Shown here piece after piece: positions 34,918 to 44,575 of a DNA stretch of 64,000 bases. Source of the stretch: CAVUXJ01 sp963814975 (GTDB lineage: Bacteria > Acidobacteriota > Vicinamibacteria > Vicinamibacterales > CAVVIG01); contig CAWFFB010000001.1 of NCBI GenBank assembly GCA_963814975.1, positions 48,342-112,341 on the forward strand, given 5' to 3'. The position numbers and the translations under genes are program-made. The notes below the pieces were generated by a model, which worked only from the letters and a program-made list of their open reading frames with translations, had not been told where the DNA came from and made no database searches. Within the stretch, counting starts at the first letter, position 1. Every line of letters starts with the position of its first letter.

Positions 34918-37866
34918 ATGAAGTCTGAGCGTTGGCATCAGATCACCGGGATGTTCCATGTCGCACGCGAGCGCGATCCTGGGCGCCGCGACGAGTTTCT
35001 CGCCGATGCGTGCCGAGAGGACGCGACGCTGCGGCGGGAAGTCGAGGCGATGCTGGATGGACACGCCAACGCTGGCCCCTTCGGAGAGACTCCGCTATTC
35101 AGATCGCTGGGGCCGGATCAAGAAATGAGGCTCGGCCCCGGCGCTCGCCTCGGATCATTCGAAATCATCACTGCGCTCGGATCCGGTGGGATGGGCGAAG
35201 TGTATCGAGCGAGGGACACAAAGCTGCACCGCGATGTCGCGCTCAAAGTCCTCCCCGACCTCTTCGCCAACGATCCCGATCGGCTCGCCCGTTCTCAGCA
35301 CGAAGCCCGCGTGCTTGCTTCGCTGAATCACCCGCACATCGCCGGCATCTACGGCCTTGAAGACACTGATGATGTGTGCGCTTTGGTCCTAGAGTTGGTC
35401 GAAGGTCCAACGCTGGCCGATCGGATCGCGCAGGGGCCGATCCCGATCGATGAGGCGCTGCCCATCGCGCGTCAGATCGCTGAAGCACTGGAGGCCGCCC
35501 ATGAGCATGGGATCGTCCACCGCGATCTGAAGCCAGCCAACATCAAGCTGCGACCCGATGGCACCGTGAAGGTGCTGGACTTTGGCCTCGCCAAGGCCCT
35601 CGACATTAGGCCGCCTTCCGATGTGTCTCGGTCGCCGAACACCACCAGTCCGGCGATGACGGGGATGGGTTTCATTCTGGGCACGGCTGCGTATATGAGT
35701 CCGGAACAGAGCAAAGGGAAGCCGGTCGATAAGCGTGCTGACATCTGGGCGTTCGGCTGCGTGCTCTACGAGATGCTCGCCGGCACGCGGGCGTTCCGCG
35801 GCGAGACGGTCTCGGAGACGCTGGCCGAGGTGATGAAGTCGGAACCGTCATGGACGGCGCTGTCGCCCGAGATGCCGGCGAGACTCCGAAACGTTGTCCG
35901 GCGCTGTCTGGAGAAGGATTCGCGGAAGCGTATGCGCGACATGGGCGATGTGTGCCTCGCGCTGGACGGTTCCTTTGAGACCGCGGCGGCGGTGGACGCC
36001 ACGGTTGGCACCGTTTCTCGGCTTCGCGTCTGGCAGCGTCCGGCGCCGCTCGTGGCAGGCGTCGTGGCGCTTCTCGGTGTGACGGTCCTCGCCGTCTGGA
36101 CGCTCACGCGTCCCGCGCCGCCGCGGATGACGCGTCTGACGGTGATCCCGTCCGGCGCCCCCGTCGGCCTCGGTAACGTGGCGATTTCACCTGACGGGGC
36201 GCGCCTCGCGTACGTCGCCGGCGCCGCCCAGGAGCTCTTCGTGCGCGCGCTCGACCAGCTTCAGCCCACCGCGCTCCAGGCGAGCGCGGTGCGCTTTCTC
36301 TTCTTTTCGCCCAATGGTCATTGGATCGGCTTCTCGGATGGATCCAGCGCGATCAAGAAGGTCGCGGTCGCCGGGGGACCGCCCGTGGTCGTCGGCCGGA
36401 CCGCAGGCGGTCTTCCCCAGGGCGCAAGCTGGAGTACCGATGACACTATCGTGTTCGGCAGCAACGGCCCCGCCTCAGGTTTGTTGCGGGTGGTGGCCGC
36501 CGGGGGCGAACCGGAGGTGCTGACGACGCCCAACCGGGAGCAGGGCGAACTTAGTCATTTGTGGCCCGAGGTCTTGCCCGATGGTCGGGCTGTGCTCTTC
36601 ACCATTATGACTCCTGGGGGTCTCAACCATGCGCAGATCGCGGTGCTCGACCTGGCGACGCGCGAGCAGAAGGTTCTGATCCGCGGTGGGAGTCATGCGC
36701 GCTATGTGCCCACCGGGCACCTCGTTTACGGCGTGGCCGGGACGTTGCGGGCGGTCGCCTTCGACCTTGGACGGCTCGAGGTTGTCGGAACTCCTGTTCC
36801 GGTGATGGACCAGGTGGTCACTAGCCACAATGGGAGCGTCAATTTGAGCATGGCAGGCGATGGCACGCTGATCTATGTGCCGGGCGGAGTGCAGGCGTTG
36901 CACAGCACGCTGGTGTGGGTGGATCGGCAGGGACGCGAGGAGCCGCTCAAGGCGCCGCCGCGGCTCTACCTGTATCCGCGCCTGTCGCCCGATGGGACGC
37001 GCGTGGCGCTCGACGTACACAACGAGGAACGTGACATCTGGATCTGGGATCTCGCGCGGGAAACGCTGACGCGCTTCACCTTCGACCCGCGGCCGGATAC
37101 GCATCCACTCTGGACACCAGACGGGCAGCGGGTGCTGTTCCGTTCCGCGCGACACGGCCCGTTCAATCTCTTCTGGCAGGCTGCGGACGGCACGGGGACG
37201 GTGGAGCGCCTCACTGAGAGCCCGAACAATCAATTCCCCAGCGCGTTCTCGCCTGACGGGACGCGGCTGGTCTTCCGAGAAGAGACGGCAAAGACTGGGG
37301 AGGACCTGATGGTGGTGGCGCTGGAGGGCGGAAAAAGGGGCCAGCTCCATTCGCCACGCGTCGGCGCGCCCGAAAAAGGCCTGAGGAGCCAAATCCGGCC
37401 GCTGGTACAGACGACGTCCGACGAGCTGAATGCGGAGATCTCGCCCGACGGCCGTTGGATGGCGTATCAATCGAACGAGTCGGGAAAGGATGAAATTTAC
37501 GTGCGGCCGTTTCCGGACGCCGACCGCGGTCGTTGGCAGGTGTCTGCAGGCGGCGGGACGCGGCCCTTGTGGGCGCGCAGCGGCAAGGAGCTCTTCTACG
37601 TGGGACCGAGCGGTGCGGTGATGGGCGCTTTCGTTGAGGGTGGATCCACGCTTCGAGCCGGCACTCCGACGCGGCTGTTCGAGGGACGCTATCTGATGGC
37701 TGCAGGGATTGGGGGTCGCACCTACGATGTGTCACCGGACGGGCGGCGATTCCTCATGATCAAGCCGGTTGACGGGGGCGAGTTCCTACCGACCGCCGGG
37801 CCGACGAGCCTCGTTATCGTCCAGAACTGGACGGAGGAGCTGAAACGTCTGGTGCCGACCAACTGA
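34918..37866 (+). CDS. Membrane serine/threonine protein kinase with a TolB-like propeller sensor
   Basis: The cytoplasmic N-terminus has about 75 residues ahead of the kinase. Kinase motifs are GSGGMGEVYRARDTKLHRD with the VAIK-type lysine in VALKVLP, the catalytic HRDLKPANIKL and the DFG loop VLDFGLAKALD. One membrane helix (PLVAGVVALLGVTVLAVWTL) lies near residue 385. The outer 580 residues are repeats with SPDG and WxxDG motifs of the TolB/WD40-like type, forming a beta-propeller that may sense an envelope ligand. It is 982 residues long and follows the ECF sigma gene in a probable operon. Confidence 0.9.
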   Translation: MKSERWHQITGMFHVARERDPGRRDEFLADACREDATLRREVEAMLDGHANAGPFGETPLFRSLGPDQEMRLGPGARLGSFEIITALGSGGMGEVYRARDTKLHRDVALKVLPDLFANDPDRLARSQHEARVLASLNHPHIAGIYGLEDTDDVCALVLELVEGPTLADRIAQGPIPIDEALPIARQIAEALEAAHEHGIVHRDLKPANIKLRPDGTVKVLDFGLAKALDIRPPSDVSRSPNTTSPAMTGMGFILGTAAYMSPEQSKGKPVDKRADIWAFGCVLYEMLAGTRAFRGETVSETLAEVMKSEPSWTALSPEMPARLRNVVRRCLEKDSRKRMRDMGDVCLALDGSFETAAAVDATVGTVSRLRVWQRPAPLVAGVVALLGVTVLAVWTLTRPAPPRMTRLTVIPSGAPVGLGNVAISPDGARLAYVAGAAQELFVRALDQLQPTALQASAVRFLFFSPNGHWIGFSDGSSAIKKVAVAGGPPVVVGRTAGGLPQGASWSTDDTIVFGSNGPASGLLRVVAAGGEPEVLTTPNREQGELSHLWPEVLPDGRAVLFTIMTPGGLNHAQIAVLDLATREQKVLIRGGSHARYVPTGHLVYGVAGTLRAVAFDLGRLEVVGTPVPVMDQVVTSHNGSVNLSMAGDGTLIYVPGGVQALHSTLVWVDRQGREEPLKAPPRLYLYPRLSPDGTRVALDVHNEERDIWIWDLARETLTRFTFDPRPDTHPLWTPDGQRVLFRSARHGPFNLFWQAADGTGTVERLTESPNNQFPSAFSPDGTRLVFREETAKTGEDLMVVALEGGKRGQLHSPRVGAPEKGLRSQIRPLVQTTSDELNAEISPDGRWMAYQSNESGKDEIYVRPFPDADRGRWQVSAGGGTRPLWARSGKELFYVGPSGAVMGAFVEGGSTLRAGTPTRLFEGRYLMAAGIGGRTYDVSPDGRRFLMIKPVDGGEFLPTAGPTSLVIVQNWTEELKRLVPTN

Positions 37867-38304
37867 CGAGTCCCGGCAGTCCCTCCTGCCTGAACCGAGC
37901 GCGTGCGATTTCTCCGCCTGAGGCGTCGGGATATGCTCGGAATCTTTGGTTCCGATCCCAGCTCGTCACCTGGTGAGCGGGCCACAGGTTCACCCTACAA
38001 CTCCTAGAGCCTCGAACGGCGTCGATCGATCGGTCGGGTGATGAGGCCGTAACTCGCGGCGTCATTCTTAACCTGCCAAGCCAGTCTGTTCGCTGCCTGG
38101 CGCGAGCCCCCGCCTCCATCCTCTGCCACACCAATCAATTGCCGCCGCGCCGCGTCCGGTGCGCCGCCGGTGCCCGTCTTGCGATAGGTAGCGGCGACCC
38201 TGGACCGGACGAACAATCTTTTCGCCGGGGCCCGACCTCCCTCACGACGAGAGTCCTCCGGTCCCGGGTCTTGCCGCGCATGACGCGCATTCGAAGGAGG
38301 ACCG
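37867..38304. other. 438-base gap without a recognised gene
   Basis: A minus-strand frame runs through it but shows no family signature. The last 15 bases carry a near-perfect Shine-Dalgarno (AAGGAGG) for the next gene. A GATCGATCGGTC palindrome occurs near 38027. I see nothing else definite. Confidence 0.5.
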
Positions 38305-38644
38305 ATGTCGCGAACGCTTCTTTCACTCGTCGCCCTGGCAGCCTTTCTCGCGTCCCAGGCGCACGCGCAAACCACCCGGACCAAGGCCGTCGATCAAGCG
38401 GCCGCCAAGCCGGCCGCGCAGGTCAACCTGAACACCGCGACCGTCGCGGATCTTCAGGACCTGCCTGGAGTCGGCGCGAAGGTGGCCGCGAGGATTGTCG
38501 AGTACCCGACAGAAACAAGGGCCGTTCAAGAGGATCGAGGAGCTGATGAACGTCCAGGGAATCGGCGAGAAGAGCTTCCTCAAGCTCCGGTCGCAGCTCA
38601 CGGTCGGCGTCAAGACCGAAACACCGCAATCGTCACAGAAATAG
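38305..38644 (+). CDS. ComEA-like helix-hairpin-helix protein, frameshifted
   Basis: After a signal peptide (residues 1-22, ending AHAQ), the sequence VNLNTATVADLQDLPGVGAK is the classic first half of the ComEA DNA-binding domain. The second half, PFKRIEELMNVQGIGEKSF, continues in the next frame after a +1 break near 38510, giving 112 residues. Exported proteins with this domain bind DNA during natural uptake, or act as general periplasmic HhH proteins. A pseudopilin gene follows 65 bases later, consistent with a uptake or pilus function. The ribosome site is excellent. Confidence 0.78.
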
Positions 38645-38709
38645 AGCAACAGGTCCGCACAGGTCCGGTCGCATCTCGTGCCCGGGCCTGCGCAGGCAGG
38701 CCGGTCGAC

Positions 38710-39300
38710 ATGTGGATGCGTCGTGCTGCCGGCTACTCCCTGATCGAGCTGCTGTTCGCGCTCGGTCTGATGGTGACGCTCGCCGGCATTGCCGTCCCCC
38801 AGATACTGGCGGCCCTCGACGACTACCGGGCCTACGGCGCCGCGCGGTATGTGTCCGGCCGTCTCCACGAAACGCGGGTGATGGCGGTAACACGGACTGT
38901 CAACACGGCGCTGCGCTTCAGCATCAGTGGAGGTTCGTACGCGTACGCCGTGTATGTCGATGGGAATCGGAACGGTGTGCGCACCGCCGATATCTCGGAC
39001 GGTGTCGATCCCGAGATCCAGAAGAGCGAGCGCCTCGTTGACCTCTTTCCCGGCGTCGATTTCGGTGCAGTGCCGGGCCTTCCGTCGGTTGAGCCTGGCA
39101 GCCCGCCTCCGGGGGAGGATCCGGTCAGGTTCGGATCGTCAAGCATGGCTGTGTTCACCGCGTTGGGGACCTCGACCCCGGGAAGCCTGTACATCCGTGG
39201 CCGCCGGGATGCGCAGTATGCGGTTCGGCTGTTCGGACAAACCGGCAAGATTCGCGTGCTCAAGTTCAACCCACGCACGCGCATGTGGAGGGCTCTATGA
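38710..39300 (+). CDS. Type II secretion/type IV pilus minor pseudopilin (GspH-like)
   Basis: The prepilin signature is clear: a short basic leader, a glycine cleavage site and then YSLIELLFALGLMVTLAGIAV, shown here in part as SLIELLFALGLMVTLAG, with the conserved glutamate at position 5 of the mature protein. The rest is a pilin-like C-terminal domain with GVDPEIQKSERL and PGSLYIRGRRDAQYAV. GspH proteins sit at the tip of pseudopili. The stop overlaps the ATG of the PilZ gene by four bases, so the two are coupled. No other pilus genes are in view. Confidence 0.82.
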   Translation: MWMRRAAGYSLIELLFALGLMVTLAGIAVPQILAALDDYRAYGAARYVSGRLHETRVMAVTRTVNTALRFSISGGSYAYAVYVDGNRNGVRTADISDGVDPEIQKSERLVDLFPGVDFGAVPGLPSVEPGSPPPGEDPVRFGSSSMAVFTALGTSTPGSLYIRGRRDAQYAVRLFGQTGKIRVLKFNPRTRMWRAL

Positions 39301-39686
39301 GTGATGCGCAGGGATGCGCGGAGCGCCCAGACCGGCGGCGCGCTCGCCGTCGTCGGACAATCCACGACCATGGCATCGTGAGCGCGCGGGTACGTCCGGG
39401 ACGGGATGCCTCACTCCTCGATGTGTCGGCTGGCGGCGCGCTGGTCGAAACCACGTATCGGCTCCTGCCCGGATCTCCCATCGAGCTTCACGTCGCGACG
39501 GGCGAGCACCGAACATCCATGCGCGGAGGCGTGCTGCGCAGTGCGGTTGTAAGTGTGCGAGCGGCAGGCATGTGTTACCGCAGCGCCATCAGATTTGACC
39601 GCCTGTTGTCGTGGTTCGTCGAAGGCGACACAGATGGGTATGGCGTTCCCGCGGGAAGCATTCATTCAACAGGGCGCCCAGGGTAG
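39297..39686 (+). CDS. PilZ-domain protein (probable c-di-GMP receptor)
   Basis: The 129-residue protein has the PilZ shape: an arginine-rich start (DRRRARRRRTI, likely the RxxxR c-di-GMP loop) and the second motif DVSAGGALVET (D/NxSxxG) at about residue 40. Four to five beta strands follow. PilZ proteins bind cyclic di-GMP and alter motility or pilus function. The ATG lies inside the stop of the pseudopilin gene, so a role in pilus control is plausible. Confidence 0.8.
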   Translation: MSDAQGCAERPDRRRARRRRTIHDHGIVSARVRPGRDASLLDVSAGGALVETTYRLLPGSPIELHVATGEHRTSMRGGVLRSAVVSVRAAGMCYRSAIRFDRLLSWFVEGDTDGYGVPAGSIHSTGRPG

Positions 39687-39815
39687 ACGTTACCCGTAGC
39701 ACCACGTAACCCCAGGCATCGCTGGTCACATCCCGTCAATTCCTTCGAGGGTTCGTGACAACTCGGTGGCACCTGGATTGGATCTTCACGCACGCCATGG
39801 ACTGGATGCAGCGCA

Positions 39816-41278
39816 ATGACGATGACCGCGAGTGATTCTGAAGCAGGCCCCAGGGGGCGTGTTGTGCGGCGGCGCGACCGCAGGCTCGGGCTCGCGGATC
39901 TGCTGGCAGCTCTTTCGCGTGCGATTGCCGACCGCTCCGACAGCTTCTTGCTGCGAAGCGCGTTCGAGGAAACGTTGGCGCGCCTTGTCCCGGTGAAGTC
40001 GGTGCGCCTGCGGGAGAATGTCGGCCGGTGGAACGGCCGGGGTGAGCGCCCTGGCGCGATCGAGTCCATCGCGCTCGACGTTCCAGGTGGCGATGCTGGC
40101 GGGGTGCTCGAAGCGGCAGTCGATCCGGGCTCGGCGCTCGGCGAGTGGGATTGTCAACTTCTGGGCATCGCCGCGCATGTCGGCGCGTTCGTCCTGGAGA
40201 TCGATCGCAACCGGTTTCAATTGGCACGGGCCGGGCTGCGTCCCGGCAGCCAAGGCGAAGCACCCCACCGCCGCGCTGATCGGATCGACACCCGCCATGC
40301 AGGCGCTGCGAGGACAGATCGATCGCGTCGCCGGAACCGACTTCACGATCCTCCTGGAAGGAGAGAGCGGCGTCGGCAAAGAGCTGGTGGCGCGGCAGAT
40401 TCACCAATCGAGCCGGCGGCGCAACGGCCCGTTCGTGGCTGTGAATTGTGCCGCCCTCGTGGACACGCTGCTCGAGGCGGAGCTGTTCGGCATCGAGGAG
40501 CGGACGGCGACCGGGGTCCGCGGGCGGCGCGGAAAGTTCGAGCACGCTGACGGAGGCACCCTGTTTCTCGACGAGGTCTCCGACCTGTCTTCGTCGGCAC
40601 AGGCGAAGCTGCTGCGGGCCATCCAGGATCTTGCGGTGGAGCGGGTTGGCGGTCACGGCTCGCATCGCGTCGATATCCGTATCGTCGCGGCGACCAATCG
40701 GAGCCTGGCCGGACTGGTCGAGCGATCGCACCTTCAGGCCCGACCTCTATTACCGTCTGGCCGGCGTCGACCTGCGCGTGCCGACGCTTCGGGAGCGGCG
40801 TGCCGACATCCTCGCGCTGGCGGCCTCGTTTCTCGAGCGGCACCGGGCCAGGCGGCCGCTCCGGCTGTCGGCGGCCGCCCAAGCGGCGCTCGTCGAGTAC
40901 AACTGGCCGGGCAACGTCCGCGAGCTCGAGCGGGTGGTGGAACGCGCCATCGCGCTCACGGAATCCGATGTGATTTCTCTCGACGATTTGCCGGCCAGCA
41001 TTCGTGGCGACTATGCGACCGTCATCGTCCCGTCGCTCGAGCGGCGGGAAACGATGCGGGCATGGGGTCGGCGGTATGCGCGCCTCGTGGTGGAGCGCTG
41101 TGATGGCAACAAGCGCCAGGCGTCGCGGTTCCTCGGCATCAGCTATCACACCCTCGTCGCGTATCTGAAAGACCCGGTCGAAGAGGCGGCCGCGAAGGCC
41201 CCGGCGCGCACCGAGGATGGAGCCGACGAAGCCGCTGTGGCCACGCCGGCAGTGTGTCCTGAAACAGTGGAGGTGTAA
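39816..41278 (+). CDS. AAA+ Fis-type transcriptional regulator, non-canonical sigma-54 loop, frameshifted
   Basis: A sensory N-terminus of about 150 residues precedes the AAA+ domain, whose Walker A is GESGVGKE and Walker B is FLDEVSDL. Where NtrC relatives have GAFTGA, this protein has the unrelated segment IEERTATGVRGRRGKFE, so contact with sigma-54 is doubtful. Two +1 breaks lie near 40255 and 40730. The C-terminus is a Fis-like helix-turn-helix (NKRQASRFLGISYHTLVAYL). It is 486 residues long. It follows the pseudopilin/PilZ genes after 130 bases and may regulate them. Confidence 0.8.
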
Positions 41279-41669
41279 ATGACTCACGGAGCGTCTCTCG
41301 GGCGACGACGAGCGTCGACGGTCGACATAAGTGCTGTTGAGCCCAGGAACGCCGGACGTCGAACCCCCACGGCGCATGCCGAGTATCGCTCGCCGCACGC
41401 CGAACTTCGAGTGCGGCACGCGAACGGCGTACGTCGCTCGCGACCTGTTGAATGGCAGTGGGGCACGTCGAACGGCGCATGTCGCATGCGGCACGGCGAA
41501 CGGCAAAACGGCGAAGAGAGAGAGCGAAGCGATTGAATGATCGGCCGGGCGTCTCCGGCACAACACGGCGGACGAGACGGGGCAGAACAGGTGTCTGCGA
41601 GGTTGCGCGTGTGCTCTGGTGCGATGTCCATACGGGCGTCGCGGGACCGTCAGGTCCAAAAGGAGCCTC
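41279..41669. other. 391-base gap holding a degenerate heptamer array
   Basis: From about 41349 to 41520 the sequence keeps a 7-base period with units close to GCACGTC and GAACGGC. Seven units in perfect register can be read from 41463 to 41511. The rest of the gap is GC-rich without a gene; a strong AGGAG site belongs to the next gene. Confidence 0.65.
41349..41520 (+). repeat. Degenerate heptamer array (GCACGTC/GAACGGC type)
   Basis: About twenty-four 7-base units with drifting sequence but fixed period. Its units resemble those of the 14-base array at 60822, which is built of similar ACGTCG-type halves. Confidence 0.65.
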
Positions 41670-42843
41670 ATGGCACTCCTCGTCACACCCCGTGTCCGTC
41701 GGATCATCCTGCTCACCATCCTGCTCGGCACTGCGTTCACCATCGTGTCGGTGGGATCGATACGGCATCCGGCGGCGCAGAGCAGCCGGGCGGCCGATTC
41801 GCAGACGCTGCCTGGCGCGGCCGCCTCCACGGAGCAAGGCCTGTCACAGGAGCCACGCGATCGGGGAGCGACGTACGAGTGGCTTGAAAGTCAAGCCACT
41901 CGAGTCACGGTGCGGTTCGCCGATATCGTCGCGACCTCTGAGCGGACGGCCGACGCCGACATCAAGACCCGCCTTACCGACCTGGTCGGCAACGATGTCG
42001 GCACATTCAAAGTCCACCGTGTTGATGCGATGAACGACGAGCTGGAATTCCGATCGACGGACGCCATGCAGATTCGACCGGCCAGGCGGACGGGCGCGCG
42101 CCCGACGCTCGACTGGGCGAGCCGTCAGGCGTACTCCTTGTGGAAGGATCAGGCGACCGGTGCCTCACGGCTTGAATGGCAGGAAGGGTTGCTGCGGCCT
42201 CGTGGTGCCCGCCTGCGCGACCTCGATCGGGACGTCAGCGAACTCCACACGGAGTGGGCCAACGGGCTGTCCGCGACCGCGAGCAGAGCCCCAAGCCGCC
42301 GGCACGTGACCGGTGCACCTGGCGCGCGGGAACTCGTTCATCAGCCGGCTCAAAAAGGACAGCGTCGAGGTGGGGTCCAGCCGCTGGTACGTCGACGAAC
42401 GAGTGCTGGCCTGGTCCTTCCCTGGTCTCACCGAGGGCTATCTGGACGCAGACCGGCTGAAGCCGATTGGCGGGTGGCCGTTTACGCCGGATCTGGCATG
42501 GGCCAACGTCCAGAGCTTCGCATTTCACTACTTCCATACCCTTATGGCCAAGCAGGGTTTCGTGGCACGTCGGCAGAAGAACGGTTGGACAGAAAAGGTT
42601 CTCGAGTTGGTCATGCCGACCATCCTGGCGAACGATCCGGGCTGTGACGGCTTCCACTGGCTCGATCGCACGGTGTTTCGGCCGTGCTGCGACGTCCACG
42701 ATCGCTGCTACCGAAGGAACGGCTGCGGTGCCAGTTCCTGGTGGCTGTGGTGGAGCTCATGGCAGTGCAATTCTTGCAATCAGTATGCGTTCTTCTGTTT
42801 CGCGACGGGCGGGCGAGTGCCGTACCGCCAGACTCCTTACTGA
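41670..42843 (+). CDS. Secreted protein with a phospholipase A2-like domain, frameshifted
   Basis: A strong AGGAG site precedes the ATG. The N-terminus has a hydrophobic export signal (IILLTILLGTAFTIVSVGS). The middle 200 residues are unrecognised. The last 60 residues are cysteine-rich and contain PCCDVHDRCYRRNGCG, an exact match to the secretory phospholipase A2 active-site pattern CCxxHDxCY (catalytic histidine at 42697-42699). A +1 break near 42312 joins the two parts to about 390 residues. The calcium loop that normally precedes the motif is not obvious. It may be a lipolytic enzyme or a toxin-like exported protein. Confidence 0.7.
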
Positions 42844-42859
42844 GCGAGGGTGAACGTTG

Positions 42860-43204
42860 ATGAACGCACCCATCGCCCGAGCCTGGAGTGGCCCGTTTGC
42901 CATAGGGCTTCTCGCCGGGTCGCTGCCGCAACTCGCCGGCTGGTGGCTCAACTCAGGCCGGGGCGTAGTCACCACGATGGCGATTCTCTTTGTCACGGCG
43001 ATTGGCGTCTGTGGCCGGTCGGACACGCCGTGGTTTCGAGCGACGGCGATGGCCGCCGGCGCGCTGGCGGGAATGACCGGCATGCTGTTCTGGATAGGCC
43101 CCGGCACACTCTGGCCGATTGTCCTGATCGGGGCCGCAGCCCTCAGCTGCACAGCCGTTCTTGCTGGCGCTGGGGTCGCGCGCATCCTCCGGCATCGCCG
43201 GTAG
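42860..43204 (+). CDS. Small integral membrane protein
   Basis: The ATG at 42860 follows a GAGGG site and starts 17 bases after the phospholipase-like gene. The protein of 114 residues has three to four hydrophobic helices and a basic C-terminal end (RILRHRR). I know no family for it. The close spacing suggests co-expression with the upstream secreted protein, perhaps as an immunity or anchoring partner; that is speculation. Confidence 0.65.
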   Translation: MNAPIARAWSGPFAIGLLAGSLPQLAGWWLNSGRGVVTTMAILFVTAIGVCGRSDTPWFRATAMAAGALAGMTGMLFWIGPGTLWPIVLIGAAALSCTAVLAGAGVARILRHRR

Positions 43205-43210
43205 CCCATC

Positions 43211-43243
43211 GGTCGCGGCGGATGATTCCCTTCCGCCGCGACC
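43211..43243 (+). terminator. Perfect 12-bp hairpin after the small membrane gene
   Basis: GGTCGCGGCGGA at 43211-43222 pairs exactly with 43232-43243 across a 9-base loop, starting six bases after the stop codon. No T-tract follows. It probably ends the transcript before the glycine cleavage genes. Confidence 0.55.
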
Positions 43244-43350
43244 GCACGATGAGCGGGCTCTGACATCGCCAGCGCCTTCCTTGACCGCGCTCTGCGCGCA
43301 TAGTACCGTTACCTGTTCCGGTCGAACACGCTTCGCGTTACTGCTCTCCC

Positions 43351-44466
43351 ATGGAACAGGCTGCCGCCACTCCTCTCAAGAAGACGCCGCTCAACGCTCT
43401 CCACCGCGCTTCGGGTGCCAGGATGGTCCCGTTTGGCGGGTGGGACATGCCTGTTGAGTACACCGGCATCGCCGCCGAGCACCTGGCTGTGCGCGAGCGC
43501 GCGGGGCTGTTCGACGTCAGCCACATGGGCGAGATCGAGATCGCCGGCACGGACGCGCTGGCGGCCGTGCAGCACATTTCGTGTAACGACGCGTCCAAGC
43601 TGCAGGTTGGCCAGGCGCAATATTCCGGCCTGATGACCGCGGACGGGACCTTCGTCGATGATCTGCTCGTCTATCGCCTCGCCCCCAGTCACTTCCTCTT
43701 CGTCGTCAACGCGTCGCATATCGCGGAGGATTACAAGTACATCTCCGAACAGATTGCGGCCGTCGGCAATGTGGTGGCCGTAGACGCCAGCTCGCGATAT
43801 GCGCTCATTGCCGTGCAAGGGCCGCGGGCGCTGGATGTGCTGCAGCCGCTTACTGGGGTCGAGCTCGGGTCGATGAAGTACTACTGGTTCGCCAACGGGG
43901 AAGTGGCGAGTGTGCGTGCCATGATCTCGCGAACGGGCTACACGGGCGAGGATGGCTTCGAGATCTTCGTGCCGCCACAGTCAGCCGATCGTGTCTGGCA
44001 GGCGCTGATCCAGGCAGGGCAATCGGTGGGGCTCGCCGCGTGCGGTCTCGGCGCCAGAGACACCTTGAGGCTCGAGGCCGCGATGCGGTTGTATGGGAAC
44101 GACATCGACACCACGACCACGGTGCTCGAAGCAGATCTGGGATGGATCGTCGGCTGGAGCAAAGGCGACTTCCTGGGTGCCGGCGTCTTGCGACAACAGA
44201 AGGCCGATGGGGTGCGCCGTAAGATCGTCGGGTTCGAGATGGCCGAGCCGGGCATCGCGCGCCAAGGCCACGACCTGTATCTGAACGGCGTCAAAGCTGG
44301 TACGGTGACCAGCGGCACCCAGACGCCATTCTTGAAGAAGGCGATTGGTATGGCGTACGTGCCGGTGGACCATGCCGTACCCGGCTCCGAGTTCGATGTC
44401 GACATCAGGGGACGGCGAGCCCGCGCGAGGGTCGTCCCGATGCCGTTCTATAAGCGTCAGAAGTAG
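43351..44466 (+). CDS. gcvT: Glycine cleavage system T protein (aminomethyltransferase)
   Basis: GcvT transfers the methylene group from the aminomethyl-lipoyl arm of GcvH to tetrahydrofolate. Signatures are MVPFGGWDMPVEYTGI, ERAGLFDVSHMGEIE with the catalytic-region aspartate, and GLGARDTLRLEAAMRLYGND. Its 371 residues are the normal length. It opens the operon gcvT-gcvH-gcvP. I looked for a glycine riboswitch in the 107 bases before it and saw no clear one. Confidence 0.95.
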   Translation: MEQAAATPLKKTPLNALHRASGARMVPFGGWDMPVEYTGIAAEHLAVRERAGLFDVSHMGEIEIAGTDALAAVQHISCNDASKLQVGQAQYSGLMTADGTFVDDLLVYRLAPSHFLFVVNASHIAEDYKYISEQIAAVGNVVAVDASSRYALIAVQGPRALDVLQPLTGVELGSMKYYWFANGEVASVRAMISRTGYTGEDGFEIFVPPQSADRVWQALIQAGQSVGLAACGLGARDTLRLEAAMRLYGNDIDTTTTVLEADLGWIVGWSKGDFLGAGVLRQQKADGVRRKIVGFEMAEPGIARQGHDLYLNGVKAGTVTSGTQTPFLKKAIGMAYVPVDHAVPGSEFDVDIRGRRARARVVPMPFYKRQK

Positions 44467-44575
44467 GGCGGGTTCCTGAGTTCCTTCATAAACGGGAGTG
44501 CCCGTTTTTCGTGAAGCTGCGGCGGACCGCCGAAGGCGACGCGAGGACGATCGGACCGGCCCCTGGGAGTGTGCG

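Noticed and set aside
43244..43350. Glycine riboswitch before gcvT
   Set aside because: The conserved paired elements of the aptamer were not visible in the 107-base gap.
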